From assembly GCA_050174775.1 (NCBI GenBank), contig JBFXJP010000001.1, positions 744,001 to 808,000 of the forward strand: a stretch of DNA of 64,000 bases. The letters run 5' to 3'. A program made the translations under genes and the position numbers. Each line of letters opens with the position of its first letter. The first letter of the stretch is position 1. This document shows, piece by piece, positions 26,101-33,912 of the stretch. The notes beneath the pieces were generated by a model. That model ran no database searches, was not told the origin of the DNA, and saw only the letters and a program-made list of their open reading frames with translations. Source of the stretch: CAYPGJ01 sp050174775. Its GTDB lineage: Bacteria; Planctomycetota; Phycisphaerae; Phycisphaerales; UBA1924.

Positions 26101-26849
26101 CCGAGGAAGCGTGCCGCGCGGCCATCACATCAGGCCGCGTGCCCGAGGTGCTCGCCTCGCTCGGACAGATCGCCCCGGCCCTCCGCACCGACGGCGTCCC
26201 CGCTCCCGACGAGCTCGCGTTCATCGTGGCCAGCGCGTTCGGCTCGATGGGCCTCGACGACGACGCGGATCGTCTCTACACGCTCGCGCTCGAGCACAAC
26301 CCGGACCACCCGTGGTCCAACAACAACCTGGGGTACCGCTGGCTCGACGATCCCACGAAGTTCGCCGAGGCCTACTGGATGATCGTCCGCGCGCACCAGT
26401 TCCTCCCGGACGAGCCCGCCGTCATCGACTCGATGGGCTGGGCGCGATACCTCGCGGGCATCTTCGAGGACAAGCTGCTCCCCGACGCGCGCGCACCGGT
26501 CGAGGGCGCCGTGACGCTCCTCCAGCGCGCCGCCGACAGCATGCTCGACGCCCCGGACCCGGAGGTGTACGAGCACCTCGGCGACGCCCTCTTCCGCGCC
26601 GAGCGCACCGACGAGGCCCGCAAGGCATGGGAGCAAGCACTCGCGCTCGTGCGCCAGATGCAGGCCCGCGCCGACGCGGCGCCCAACATCTCCATCCGCA
26701 CCATCGATGCCCTCCGCGCCCGCTCCGAACGCCTCCACAAGCGGCTCGACGCCCTCATCGGCGGACAGGACCCCCCCGTGCCCCCCATCATCGGGCACGG
26801 CGCCCAGCCCCCGCGCCCGGCCCGGCAGCCCCTCGGGCCCGTCTCCTAA
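23187..26849 (+). CDS. Large TPR-repeat lipoprotein (1220 aa)
   Basis: The start ATG 23187 overlaps the previous stop (ATGA). The N-terminus has a basic region, a hydrophobic stretch and the lipobox SLASC with the acylation Cys at residue 28, so it should be a membrane-anchored lipoprotein. Almost the whole length consists of helical TPR-like repeats, for example YAAGRAALFAGDMASAIAEF, PEPLRDLGEAHVVRGEYPEA, PASLRALEQLGRHALRTGD and, near the C-terminus, NPDHPWSNNNLGYRWLDD followed by YEHLGDALFRAERTDEARKA. The last blocks are the best conserved and resemble the TPR lipoproteins found near cell-envelope genes. It is probably a scaffold for envelope protein complexes. No catalytic domain is seen. 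Its place at the end of a translation-factor operon is odd. Confidence 0.85.
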   Translation: MNARRASRRAGRLARCAGAAAIVSLASCQSTGSRLPEETISIADSSVLQRLLQRAETDRGRAADARAPSDAARWSVEGWETLDTPNIRADETELSLEEAVARSAGDAVPHPPTPAMNAEALKRYAAGRAALFAGDMASAIAEFTAAHQADPASPEPLRDLGEAHVVRGEYPEAIRAFEKTLERDPASLRALEQLGRHALRTGDPERAAAMLARAWREMGEGADEAVRAIVAVEMGRAYAATGRWLAGAEALRIAASTPDEVASPRWADHASLVRQRPEVLRMAGDLFARAGRWNEARAAFDGAFALAPQSSDALVERRVVTALRAGSPAGATRALVETCLGRTLEEGVGWGFRASPETVRLIERVARTASSRPSLEASLLAAVGTLTPEQRSEHGSDIALALAASQESRDARRTLRARLEAAPADDRALDALLARATAESADEGASVASELAGLRPEDARRIARAFLLHAPSYEAARDAVSRRADRRRDDAGARLVLGEIALPVSPDVSARAASEAEALLTGREMAALSLRARSHALQGMFEEVDATLARIDTGSEAGRRARGEALEALGRPAMALETLQPDLAPDAGAGLRTLLLGASLALQVDDAGLAERLLHRAIAAHPGSLEAHEALVTALLARRPQAREDADDLTEQVRDAARALREAAAWSVGLGRLFARDLMGQKQWSDAIARLKSVLEQRPDDREALAMLLASARQAGAVTEQEEWISEWAAKRPDLSMWLTARAFVLAESDRVAEAVGELQAALDVRPHDGEISRTLEDLLRTRVGDPTRADALALARLARAPKSAESRVELAETLIRAKRPAEALREVQELLDGPALRDGLVARLVNVGLAASAGVDSEAAPSAEGLEIVELLAQRLPTIPEALHRRRILALVRAGADVERLRDAARTGARQHPSLAGDAYLLALDELIQAGRPQDALTLASEAAKDPKQTRPSLMASWVLLAISARDGASAEEACRAAITSGRVPEVLASLGQIAPALRTDGVPAPDELAFIVASAFGSMGLDDDADRLYTLALEHNPDHPWSNNNLGYRWLDDPTKFAEAYWMIVRAHQFLPDEPAVIDSMGWARYLAGIFEDKLLPDARAPVEGAVTLLQRAADSMLDAPDPEVYEHLGDALFRAERTDEARKAWEQALALVRQMQARADAAPNISIRTIDALRARSERLHKRLDALIGGQDPPVPPIIGHGAQPPRPARQPLGPVS

Positions 26850-26892
26850 ACTCGCCCCTCACAACACAACCCGCACCGGAGCGCACTCACCG

Positions 26893-27621
26893 ATGGCAGG
26901 TCACAGCCACTGGGCCAACATCAAGCACAAAAAAGCCGCCAACGACGCCAAGCGCGGCAAGATGTGGTCCAAGCTCGTCAAGGCGATCATGGTCGCCGCC
27001 AAGCACGGCGGCTCCGATCCCAACGGCAACGTCTCCCTCCGTTTCGCGATCGTCGAAGCCAAGGCCGCCAACGTTCCCAAGGACACCATCGAGCGCGCTA
27101 TCAAGAAGGGCGCGGGCGAACTCCAGGGACAGTCCTTCGAATCCATCCGCTACGAGGGCTACGGCCCGGGCGGCGTCGCCATCCTCGTCGACGCCCTCAC
27201 CGACAACCGCACGCGCACCGCCCCCGAGATGCGTCTCATCTTCTCCAAGTACGGCGGCAACCTCGGTTCCACCGGCTGCGTCGGCTATCTCTTCGACCAG
27301 AAGGGCGTCATCGCCATCGAAGACACGCTCGTCTCCGAAGACCGTCTCATGGAGCTCGCCCTCGAGGCCGGCGCCTCCGACATCCAGCGCGAGGACGGCG
27401 CGTGGATCGTCATCACGCCCCCAGAAGCCTTCGCCGCGGTCAAGGATGCGCTCGACGACGCGGGCATCGAAGCCGCCTCAGCCGAGCTCACGATGGACCC
27501 CCAGAACACCGTCTCGCTCGCCGGCGACGACGCCGAGAAGCTCCAGAAGCTCCTCGACGCCCTCGACGACAACGACGACGTGCAGAAGGTCTACTCCAAC
27601 TTCGAGCCGGCCGACGCCTGA
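26893..27621 (+). CDS. yebC: YebC/PmpR family transcriptional regulator or translation factor
   Basis: 242 residues from ATG 26893. The N-terminus MAGHSHWANIKHKKAANDAK is the strict family signature, followed by AIVEAKAANVPKDTIERAIK, YEGYGPGGVAILVDALTDNR and SKYGGNLGSTGCVGYLFDQK. YebC-type proteins bind DNA as regulators in some bacteria, and more recent work links them to translation of difficult motifs; which applies here is not known. The gene is complete. It follows the TPR lipoprotein by 43 bases and converges with sppA 14 bases downstream. Confidence 0.97.
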   Translation: MAGHSHWANIKHKKAANDAKRGKMWSKLVKAIMVAAKHGGSDPNGNVSLRFAIVEAKAANVPKDTIERAIKKGAGELQGQSFESIRYEGYGPGGVAILVDALTDNRTRTAPEMRLIFSKYGGNLGSTGCVGYLFDQKGVIAIEDTLVSEDRLMELALEAGASDIQREDGAWIVITPPEAFAAVKDALDDAGIEAASAELTMDPQNTVSLAGDDAEKLQKLLDALDDNDDVQKVYSNFEPADA

Positions 27622-27635
27622 TCCTCCCACCGCCC

Positions 27636-29426
27636 TCAGCGCGCGATCAGCACCCTCGGCGAGATCAGCAGCACGCGCTCCCGCCGCAGCTCCAGCGCCC
27701 CCCGGATCGACTCGCTCACGCTCTCCCACGCCCGCTCGCCAACAAGCGCCTTGGCCGCCTCGGCCCCCGCGCTCAGCACCGGCGATGACAGCCCGCTCCG
27801 CGCTCCGGCCATCCCGAAGCTCCCCGCGATCTCCTCCAGCATCTCTGCCAGCGACTTCGGCGCCGGGTAATCGATCAACTCATACTCCTCCAGCCCCAAC
27901 CGCTCCGCCAGCCCCGTCACCGCAGCGTCCAAGCCCCCCACCTCGTCCGCCATCTTCAGCTCCACGGCCCGCGCGCCCGTGAACAGCCTCCCCTCCGCCG
28001 TTGCGCCGATGTCGATCCCATCCCGCCCCTGCGTCACCCGGTCCACAAACTGCTCGTACGTGCGGCGCATCGTGCTCTCGACCAGCGCTCGCTCCTCCGC
28101 GCTCCACTCCCGCTGCAGGCTCATCATGTCCGCGCTCGGCCCGCGCGAACGCGACACCACGTGCATGTGCAGCTTCTCCATCGCGCCACCCAGCACGATC
28201 TTCCCCCCCACCACCCCGATCGACCCCACGATGCTCGACGGGTTCACGTACACCTTCTCCCCCGCCACCGCGATGTAATACCCGCCCGACGCGGCCATGC
28301 CGCCCACGCTCACCCACACCGGTTTCGTCTCGGCCACGCGCCGCAGCCCCTGCCAGATCGATTCGCTCGCGCTCGCGCTCCCCCCGGGCGAATCGATCCG
28401 CACCACCACGCCCCGCACGTTCTCCTCGTACTCGATCTCCGCAAGCGCCTTGCGGATCGTCAGGCTCCCCACCGATCCCCCGCCACTCAGCGGTGAAGGC
28501 GGCTCGCTCTCCCCGTCCACGATCACCCCATCGATGTGCACGATCGCGATCGCGTTCCCCTTGGGCGTCCGATCCGGCGGCTCCGACAACGCCTTGAGCA
28601 TCGCAAACGGATTCGTCATGTCCATCGACGCGCCCCCGCGCGCCTCCACGTACGACAAGTCCGTCTCGTAGTCCTCCCCGAACGACTCTGCCAACGCCCC
28701 CTCCAGCTCCAGCCGGTCCATCGCCCTGTCCACCAGCCCGCTCTGCACGGCCACGCTGTCGTCCGCCAGCCACGCCACGCGCATCGCCTCATCCAGCTCA
28801 GCCGGCGACATCCCACGCCCCTGCTCCACGTGCCCGCGCATCGTCGCGTACATCGAGTCGAGCAACCCGCTGATGTTCTCCTCCCATGCAGGGCTCGGCG
28901 CGCTGTTCCCCAGCTGCTCCTTCGCGCCCTTGTAATCGCCGATCTGCACGAAGTCCGCCTTCAGCCCCAGCCATCCCAGCGTGTCCGCCAGGAACAGCTC
29001 CTCCATGTGCAGCCCCGGGAACGATGCCACGCCCCCCATCTGCATCACCACCTCGTCCGCGAACGACCCCAGCACGATCTCGCCGGGACCGTAGTTCTCC
29101 GTGAACAGGATCACGCGCTTCCCGCGCTCGCGTGCCGCCTTGAACGCCTCCCCCAGCTCCTCGGCCTGCGTCATCCCCATCACCGGCTCGCGCAGCCGCA
29201 CCACCAGCCCCTTCACCCCTTCATCTTCTGCCGCGCGATGCACCCCGTGCACCACGTCGAGCAGTGTCGGTTTCGGCTCGGGCTGCAGGAACGCGAGCGG
29301 TTCGGGCCGGTCGGCCAGCTTCCCCTCGAGGTCGAACCACGCGATCGTCGCCCCCGCGCTCGCCATCGCGGCCGCGGCCATCGCCCCCACCCCCGCCATC
29401 AGCCTCGCCAGCGCGCCTGCCTTCAT
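27636..29426 (-). CDS. sppA: Signal peptide peptidase SppA, long (67K-like) type
   Basis: 596 residues from ATG 29426, preceded by a very strong AAGGAGGAA. A signal or anchor segment lies at about residues 5-30. Two ClpP-crotonase-like halves follow, as in the long SppA form. The general-base Lys is Lys166 in IGDYKGAKEQLG of the first half, and the nucleophile is Ser380 in VSVGGMAASGGYYIAVAGE of the second half, preceded by VVRIDSPGGSASASESIW. It degrades cleaved signal peptides in the membrane. The gene follows the zincin gene in the minus-strand group pyrD-zincin-sppA. A second, short SppA-like protease is encoded at 47488. Confidence 0.93.
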   Translation of the reverse strand: MKAGALARLMAGVGAMAAAAMASAGATIAWFDLEGKLADRPEPLAFLQPEPKPTLLDVVHGVHRAAEDEGVKGLVVRLREPVMGMTQAEELGEAFKAARERGKRVILFTENYGPGEIVLGSFADEVVMQMGGVASFPGLHMEELFLADTLGWLGLKADFVQIGDYKGAKEQLGNSAPSPAWEENISGLLDSMYATMRGHVEQGRGMSPAELDEAMRVAWLADDSVAVQSGLVDRAMDRLELEGALAESFGEDYETDLSYVEARGGASMDMTNPFAMLKALSEPPDRTPKGNAIAIVHIDGVIVDGESEPPSPLSGGGSVGSLTIRKALAEIEYEENVRGVVVRIDSPGGSASASESIWQGLRRVAETKPVWVSVGGMAASGGYYIAVAGEKVYVNPSSIVGSIGVVGGKIVLGGAMEKLHMHVVSRSRGPSADMMSLQREWSAEERALVESTMRRTYEQFVDRVTQGRDGIDIGATAEGRLFTGARAVELKMADEVGGLDAAVTGLAERLGLEEYELIDYPAPKSLAEMLEEIAGSFGMAGARSGLSSPVLSAGAEAAKALVGERAWESVSESIRGALELRRERVLLISPRVLIAR

Positions 29427-29466
29427 CTCGTTCCTCCTTCGTTCCCGCCTTCTACCGACCAACGCC

Positions 29467-29862
29467 TCAGTCGTATCCCAGTTCCGCCAGATCATCCTCA
29501 TTCAGACCGAAGTGGTGCCCCATCTCGTGCAGGAGCGTCACCCAGATCTCCTCGTACACAGGGTCCTCCACCCCGTCGTTCACCCAGCCCCCGGCCAGCG
29601 CGAGGATCCCCTCCCGGTACAGGTGAATGTCCTCGGGCAGTGTGCCCGAGTGCTCCACGCTCCGCTCCGTCAGCGCGATCCCCGAGTGCAGCCCGCACAG
29701 CTCGTCGCGCCGCTCCACCCCCATCTCCCTTAGCACCTGCTCGCTCGGATAGTCCTCGACGATCACCGGCGTCACATCGAGCAGCGCGCGCAACCCCTGT
29801 GGCAACGCCGAGATCGCCTCCTCCAGGAGATCGTCAAACCGCGCACGCTCTGTCTCCGTCAC
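29467..29862 (-). CDS. Small zincin-type metallopeptidase family protein
   Basis: 131 residues from ATG 29862, overlapping the pyrD stop by four bases. The C-terminal motif LLHEMGHHFGLNEDDLAELG (His112, Glu113, His116) is the HExxHH signature of the small zincin family (Pfam Zincin_1). The preceding IHLYREGILALAGG corresponds to the strand and helix before the zinc site in that family. No signal peptide is seen, so it is cytoplasmic. The substrate of this family is not established. Translational coupling to pyrD appears likely. Confidence 0.88.
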   Translation of the reverse strand: MTETERARFDDLLEEAISALPQGLRALLDVTPVIVEDYPSEQVLREMGVERRDELCGLHSGIALTERSVEHSGTLPEDIHLYREGILALAGGWVNDGVEDPVYEEIWVTLLHEMGHHFGLNEDDLAELGYD

Positions 29863-30821
29863 GAATGCTCCTCCAACACCACACGACCCACGAGCTCACC
29901 AATCCTAGAGCATCCCTGACGACGCACCCACTTCTCCAGTCCCGACACCACCCTCAGCGGCGCACGCGGATCGGCAAACAGCGCCGTGCCCATCTCCACC
30001 GCGCTCGCGCCCGCAAGCACGAACTCCGCGGCCTCCTTCCACGTCGTCACACCCCCCACTCCCACGATCGGCACGCCCGCGTCACGCGCGAACGCCGTGT
30101 ACACCTCGTGCACCAGCCGCACCGCGATCGGATGGATCGCCGGCCCCGACAAGCCCCCCGTGCCGCGCGAGAGCACCGGCTTCCGCGTCTCCACGTCGAT
30201 CGCCATCGCCGGGAACGTGTTGCCGATCACCAGCCCGTCAGCCCCGGCCTCCACGCACGCCCGCGCCACCCCAACGATGTCCGCGGTCTTCGGCGACAGC
30301 TTCACGAACATCTTCAGCCGCTTCACCACACCATCCACCGCGCGCACCAGCTCGCCCGCCGCGCCCGCGCTCGCGCCGAACTCCATCCCCCCGTGCACGT
30401 TCGGGCACGACAGGTTCAACTCGATCCCCTTCATCCCATCCACCCCGTCCATCATCCCCGCAACGCTCGCGTAGTCCTCGATGCTGAACCCCGACACCGA
30501 GCCGAGCACCGTCGTCGGCGCATCCTTCACCCTCGGCCCGATCTCGCGCTCGAACACCTCCAGCCCCACGTTCGCCAACCCCACGGCATTCAGCATCCCC
30601 CCAGCCACCGGCCACACGCGCCACGTCTTGTTCCCCTCGCGCGGACGAGCCGTGATCGACTTCGTGACGATCCCCCCCACCCTCGAGAGATCCAACGCGT
30701 CGGCCATCTCGTCGAGATACCCGCACGTCCCCGCGGCCAGCACCACGGGATTGCGCAGCGCGATCCCGGCGAGATCAACGGAAAGACTCGATGCCGCGGG
30801 CGATTCCGTTCGCACGCACAC
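29859..30821 (-). CDS. pyrD: Dihydroorotate dehydrogenase (class 1)
   Basis: 320 residues from GTG 30821; a GTG two codons later is an equal alternative. The FMN-binding barrel is clear: LRNPVVLAAGTCGYLDEMA, GGIVTKSITARPREGN, then IELNLSCPNVHGGMEFG with the catalytic Cys of class 1 enzymes, KLSPKTADIVGVARA, GLVIGNTF, GGLSGPAIHPIAVRLVHEVY and VGVGGVTTWKEAAEFVLAGA. The sequence looks like subclass 1B, which works with a PyrK electron-transfer subunit. No pyrK is next to it, so the electron acceptor is uncertain. It catalyses dihydroorotate to orotate in pyrimidine synthesis. First gene of a group with the zincin and sppA. Confidence 0.94.
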   Translation of the reverse strand: MCVRTESPAASSLSVDLAGIALRNPVVLAAGTCGYLDEMADALDLSRVGGIVTKSITARPREGNKTWRVWPVAGGMLNAVGLANVGLEVFEREIGPRVKDAPTTVLGSVSGFSIEDYASVAGMMDGVDGMKGIELNLSCPNVHGGMEFGASAGAAGELVRAVDGVVKRLKMFVKLSPKTADIVGVARACVEAGADGLVIGNTFPAMAIDVETRKPVLSRGTGGLSGPAIHPIAVRLVHEVYTAFARDAGVPIVGVGGVTTWKEAAEFVLAGASAVEMGTALFADPRAPLRVVSGLEKWVRRQGCSRIGELVGRVVLEEHS

Positions 30822-30943
30822 AGGGTAGCCGCTTCCGGCCCGGCACGGCCGAGCCGCCCCAAACCCCGCTCTCCCCGCCCCTATACTCGACCTCGCACAC
30901 GCTTCATTCCCATCACAACGCTCACCCCGGACACACCAAGCTC

Positions 30944-31597
30944 ATGGACGTACAAGAACGAATCTCCCGCTTCGAGAACATGACCCAGGCCGACCCCTCC
31001 AACGACATGGCCTGGTTCTCCCTCGGCTCCGCCTACACCCAGGCCGGCCGTCACGCCGATGCCGCCAAGGCCTACATCGCCTGCATCGACCTCAACAAAG
31101 ACTTCTCCAAGGCCTACCAGCTCGCCGGCTCCTCACTCATCGCCGCAGGCGACAAATCCATGGCCACCGACGTCCTCACCAAGGGCTACACCGTGGCCGC
31201 GTCCAAAGGCGACCTGATGCCCAAGGACGCCATGGCGGACCTGCTGCGCTCCCTCGGCGCCGAGGTGCCCGAGGTAAAGGGCCCGAACACGCCGGGCTCC
31301 GCCGACGGCGCCTCCCCGGGCACGCGCGGCTTCGTCTGCAAACGCACCGGTCGCCCCGGTTCCAAACTCACCGAAGCTCCGATGCGCGGCCCCATGGGCC
31401 AATGGATCGTCGAGAACATCTCTGCGGAGACATGGAAGGCCTGGATCGGTCAGGGCACCAAGGTCATCAACGAACTCCGGCTCGACTTCTCCAAGGACAA
31501 GGACCAGGAGACGTACGACCGTCATATGCGCGAGTACCTCGGCATCGACGATGAGCTTCTGGCAAAGCTGCAGGCCGAGGAACACTCGAACGCCTGA
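30944..31597 (+). CDS. TPR domain fused to a YggX-like Fe(II)-trafficking domain
   Basis: 217 residues from ATG 30944. Residues 1-85 form TPR-like helices (DMAWFSLGSAYTQAGRHADA; FSKAYQLAGSSLIAAGDKSM). A Pro/Gly-rich linker follows. Residues 129-205 match YggX: FVCKRTGRPGSKLTEAPMRG, QWIVENISAETWKAWIGQGT, KVINELRLDFSKD and YDRHMREYLGID. Cys132 aligns with the functional Cys of E. coli YggX. YggX protects iron-sulfur enzymes and is linked to labile iron handling; it normally exists as a free protein of about 90 residues, so the TPR fusion is unusual. A TATACT box at 30882-30887 could be its -10 element, without a good -35. Confidence 0.88.
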   Translation: MDVQERISRFENMTQADPSNDMAWFSLGSAYTQAGRHADAAKAYIACIDLNKDFSKAYQLAGSSLIAAGDKSMATDVLTKGYTVAASKGDLMPKDAMADLLRSLGAEVPEVKGPNTPGSADGASPGTRGFVCKRTGRPGSKLTEAPMRGPMGQWIVENISAETWKAWIGQGTKVINELRLDFSKDKDQETYDRHMREYLGIDDELLAKLQAEEHSNA

Positions 31598-31789
31598 GGC
31601 GGCGGATTTCTTTTCCATTCACGTTGTCGAGTCCGCCGAGCGTTCCGCGCTCTTCCTGTAGTTCATCCGAGCTGCGAGCTTGCGCTCGCAGCCGTCCCGC
31701 CTTGTGCGCTTCAATTCCACCGTCCCTCTCCCAGCTCCCGCAACACTTCTTCTGCTGCGCCCCGAACCGGCTGACCGATACAGACCCCC
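31598..31789. other. Intergenic stretch with a hairpin repeat
   Basis: About 190 bases lie between the TPR-YggX gene and the small membrane protein. The only structure seen is the 20-base hairpin CTGCGAGCTTGCGCTCGCAG at 31672-31691 (8-bp stem, TTGC loop). Eighteen of its bases recur at 35962-35979. No gene or clear promoter was found. Confidence 0.45.
31672..31691. repeat. REP-like intergenic hairpin, copy 1
   Basis: CTGCGAGC-TTGC-GCTCGCAG is a perfect 8-bp inverted repeat. The same core recurs in the intergenic region at 35962-35981. No T tract follows, so it is not a standard terminator. Confidence 0.55.
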
Positions 31790-31978
31790 ATGCGTCAGAT
31801 CGTTGCGCTCCTGATGGCCGTGGCTATCTTTGCCCTCACGTTCGTGATCACCGCGCTCCTCGCGGAATACGACATGACCGTGAAGGTGGCGGGCGTGACG
31901 CTCAAGTCGACCATCCCCGGCGTGATCCTGGCCGCCACATTCGGCGCACTGTCGTACCGGGGGGCGAGCAAAGGGTGA
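31790..31978 (+). CDS. Small two-TM membrane protein (62 aa)
   Basis: 62 residues from ATG 31790. The N-terminal half is one hydrophobic helix (IVALLMAVAIFALTFVITAL), followed by a short polar segment (AEYDMTVKVAGVTLKSTIP) and a second weaker hydrophobic segment (GVILAATFGALSY). No motif or family is recognised. It is convergent with the DUF58 gene, three bases away. The clean membrane topology and isolated position support it as real. Confidence 0.65.
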   Translation: MRQIVALLMAVAIFALTFVITALLAEYDMTVKVAGVTLKSTIPGVILAATFGALSYRGASKG

Positions 31979-31981
31979 GTC

Positions 31982-32977
31982 TTAACCCAACAAACCTCTG
32001 CGGCGCAGCAGGTCCGTCACCACCCGGTCGATCTCCGTGTTCGTCGGGCAGAGGACGTGCGTCATGCCGCGCGAGAAGCACGCCCCCGACAGATCCTCGA
32101 TGTACCGCTCCACCCGCGCCCTGTACCGCTTCACCACTTCCGCGCTCACCGTCACCTCGACCCCCGCCCCGCTCTCCACGTCGACGAGCCGAACATCCCC
32201 GGCCATGCCCCGCTCACCCTCTCCCCCCTCGGCCATCGGGTCGATCTCACCAGCCGACAACGTCTGCAGACAGAACACATCGTGCGTCCGTCCGCCGCCC
32301 GCCTCGCGCCCAAGCCCCGCCGAGAGATACCGCAAACCCTCTGAATATCCCTCTCCCGGGATCAGAAAATCGCTGATCACGATCGTCACCCCCGCCCCGC
32401 GACGCATCTTCGTGATCCCGCGCATCGCCTCATTGAACGTCTGCGCCGAACCATCTCCCTCGGTCCCCACCTCTTCCAGCACGAACTTCGCCAAGCGCTG
32501 CACGTTCCGCTTTCCGCGGCACTCCCCCATCCATCTCGTCGGCCCACGCCCCCACGCGCTCATGCTCAACCGGTTGTGATTCACCAGCCCCACGTACCCC
32601 AACGCCATCGCCAGCCGCTGCGCAAACACGAGCTTCGTGGGCTGCTTTCCCCCACCCCCGGCGTCCATGCTCGACGATGCATCCACAGCAACATGCACCG
32701 CAAGGTCTTGCTCTTCGAGGTGTAATTTGACGAAGAGCCGCTCGAGCCGTGCGTACACGTTCCAGTCGATGAACCGGATGTCGTCCCCCGGCGTGTACTC
32801 GCGGTAATCCGCGAACTCCACGCTCCGCCCGCGCTGCTTGCTCCGCCGCTCCCCGGCCATCCGCCCCGCGAACACCTTCCGCGAAGCGAGGTCGAGCCGA
32901 TCCAATGTCCGCAGCAAAGCGGGGCTGAGCAACTCGTCAAGGGTCTTGGGGCGCGGCGATCCGGCGCGAACGATCAT
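31982..32977 (-). CDS. DUF58 domain protein
   Basis: 331 residues from ATG 32977. The DUF58 signature is clear: RSKQRGRSVEFADYREYTPG, DDIRFIDWNVYARLERLFVK, LHLEEQDLAVHVAVDASSSM. The last part, DASSSM, is the metal-ion-dependent adhesion site (DxSxS) of the von Willebrand A-like fold that overlaps DUF58. TIVISDFLIPGEGYSEGLRY fits the later part of the fold. DUF58 proteins usually accompany MoxR-type AAA ATPases and are thought to help assemble or activate envelope proteins. No MoxR gene is adjacent here. Its exact role is unknown. Confidence 0.88.
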   Translation of the reverse strand: MIVRAGSPRPKTLDELLSPALLRTLDRLDLASRKVFAGRMAGERRSKQRGRSVEFADYREYTPGDDIRFIDWNVYARLERLFVKLHLEEQDLAVHVAVDASSSMDAGGGGKQPTKLVFAQRLAMALGYVGLVNHNRLSMSAWGRGPTRWMGECRGKRNVQRLAKFVLEEVGTEGDGSAQTFNEAMRGITKMRRGAGVTIVISDFLIPGEGYSEGLRYLSAGLGREAGGGRTHDVFCLQTLSAGEIDPMAEGGEGERGMAGDVRLVDVESGAGVEVTVSAEVVKRYRARVERYIEDLSGACFSRGMTHVLCPTNTEIDRVVTDLLRRRGLLG

Positions 32978-33002
32978 GCCGAGATGCTAGCCGTTCGCAC
33001 GC

Positions 33003-33665
33003 TCAACGCTTGTGGGCGTCGTTTTTGCCGCCGTCCACATACTCCCACACCACCACGGGGACCTTCTGCACGCCCCATTTCCGCGCGATCTCGTGGGTGG
33101 GATAGAGGACGTCCAGACGACGGCCCTTGATCGCGCCGCCCTTGTCGAGCACCGGCACGACCTCGCCGTCCGCGTACCCAGGCACGCTGATCATCGTGCC
33201 CATGGGCAGCACCTTGGGGTCAGCGGCAACGAGCCGGCCGCCGTTGGTCCACACCGACTTCATCGTCGCCGTGTACCCGTCCGCGAACTCGCCGCACGAG
33301 CGCCAGTCAGGGCTGTACGCCGTGACGGTCATCCAGATCGTCTTGACGGGGCGCACCGCGCGACCGCCGAAATATCGAATGTTCGAGTCGACCTTCTGCG
33401 CTTCGGGCGTCACGGCCTCGACTTCACGGACCAGGCTCACCGAAGGAGCCGGGGCCAGCGAAGCCACCGTCGCCACGGGTTCGCGCGTCGTGGTGTCCAG
33501 GGCCACCAGGCTCGCGGCCGAACGTGCGTTCGTCGCGCCCTGCTGCTTCATCCACACGGCCGACTGTGCCACAACCACCAGGGCTGCGCAGAAGGCGCCC
33601 GCTTCGAGCACAGTGCGGGCCAACACACGCCGCCGAGCCGTCGCATTCAGTGTCTTCTTTTCCAA
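33003..33665 (-). CDS. 3D-domain (RlpA/MltA-like beta-barrel) exported protein
   Basis: 220 residues from ATG 33665. A membrane segment (VLEAGAFCAALVVVAQSAVW) anchors the protein near residues 19-38. The C-terminal 100 residues form a double-psi beta-barrel 3D domain: MTVTAYSPDWRSCGEFADG, LVAADPKVLPMGTMISVPGY, VVPVLDKGGAIKGRRLDVLY, with the three characteristic Asp residues in AADP, VLDKGG and RLDVLY. Related domains occur in peptidoglycan lytic transglycosylases and resuscitation-type proteins. It probably binds or cleaves cell-wall glycans outside the cytoplasmic membrane. The long disordered stretch between anchor and barrel suggests a tether. Confidence 0.85.
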   Translation of the reverse strand: MEKKTLNATARRRVLARTVLEAGAFCAALVVVAQSAVWMKQQGATNARSAASLVALDTTTREPVATVASLAPAPSVSLVREVEAVTPEAQKVDSNIRYFGGRAVRPVKTIWMTVTAYSPDWRSCGEFADGYTATMKSVWTNGGRLVAADPKVLPMGTMISVPGYADGEVVPVLDKGGAIKGRRLDVLYPTHEIARKWGVQKVPVVVWEYVDGGKNDAHKR

Positions 33666-33912
33666 ACGTGCAGACTCCGGGAATCGCGAGGGCCCCTCCG
33701 TTGGCCGCTCTTGATCCGATCCGTTTCCCCCGGCAACCTTCCTTCGTCAGACGCCTCAACTGTTTGCGGCGTTCCGAGGGAGGCCCGTCCTTCCGTGGAC
33801 GCGGAATCCTACTTGAAACCCCCTTCGGCGCCACGGTGGGGAGGGGATTCGGGGTCAATCGGCAGTTCGAGAAAAGTCATAAAGGTTGTGGACGTCACAG
33901 CTTGCATAACCG

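Noticed and set aside
28536..30983. Long plus-strand frame opposite sppA, the zincin gene and pyrD
   Set aside because: His/Arg/Pro-rich and motif-free; all three minus-strand genes are recognisable families.
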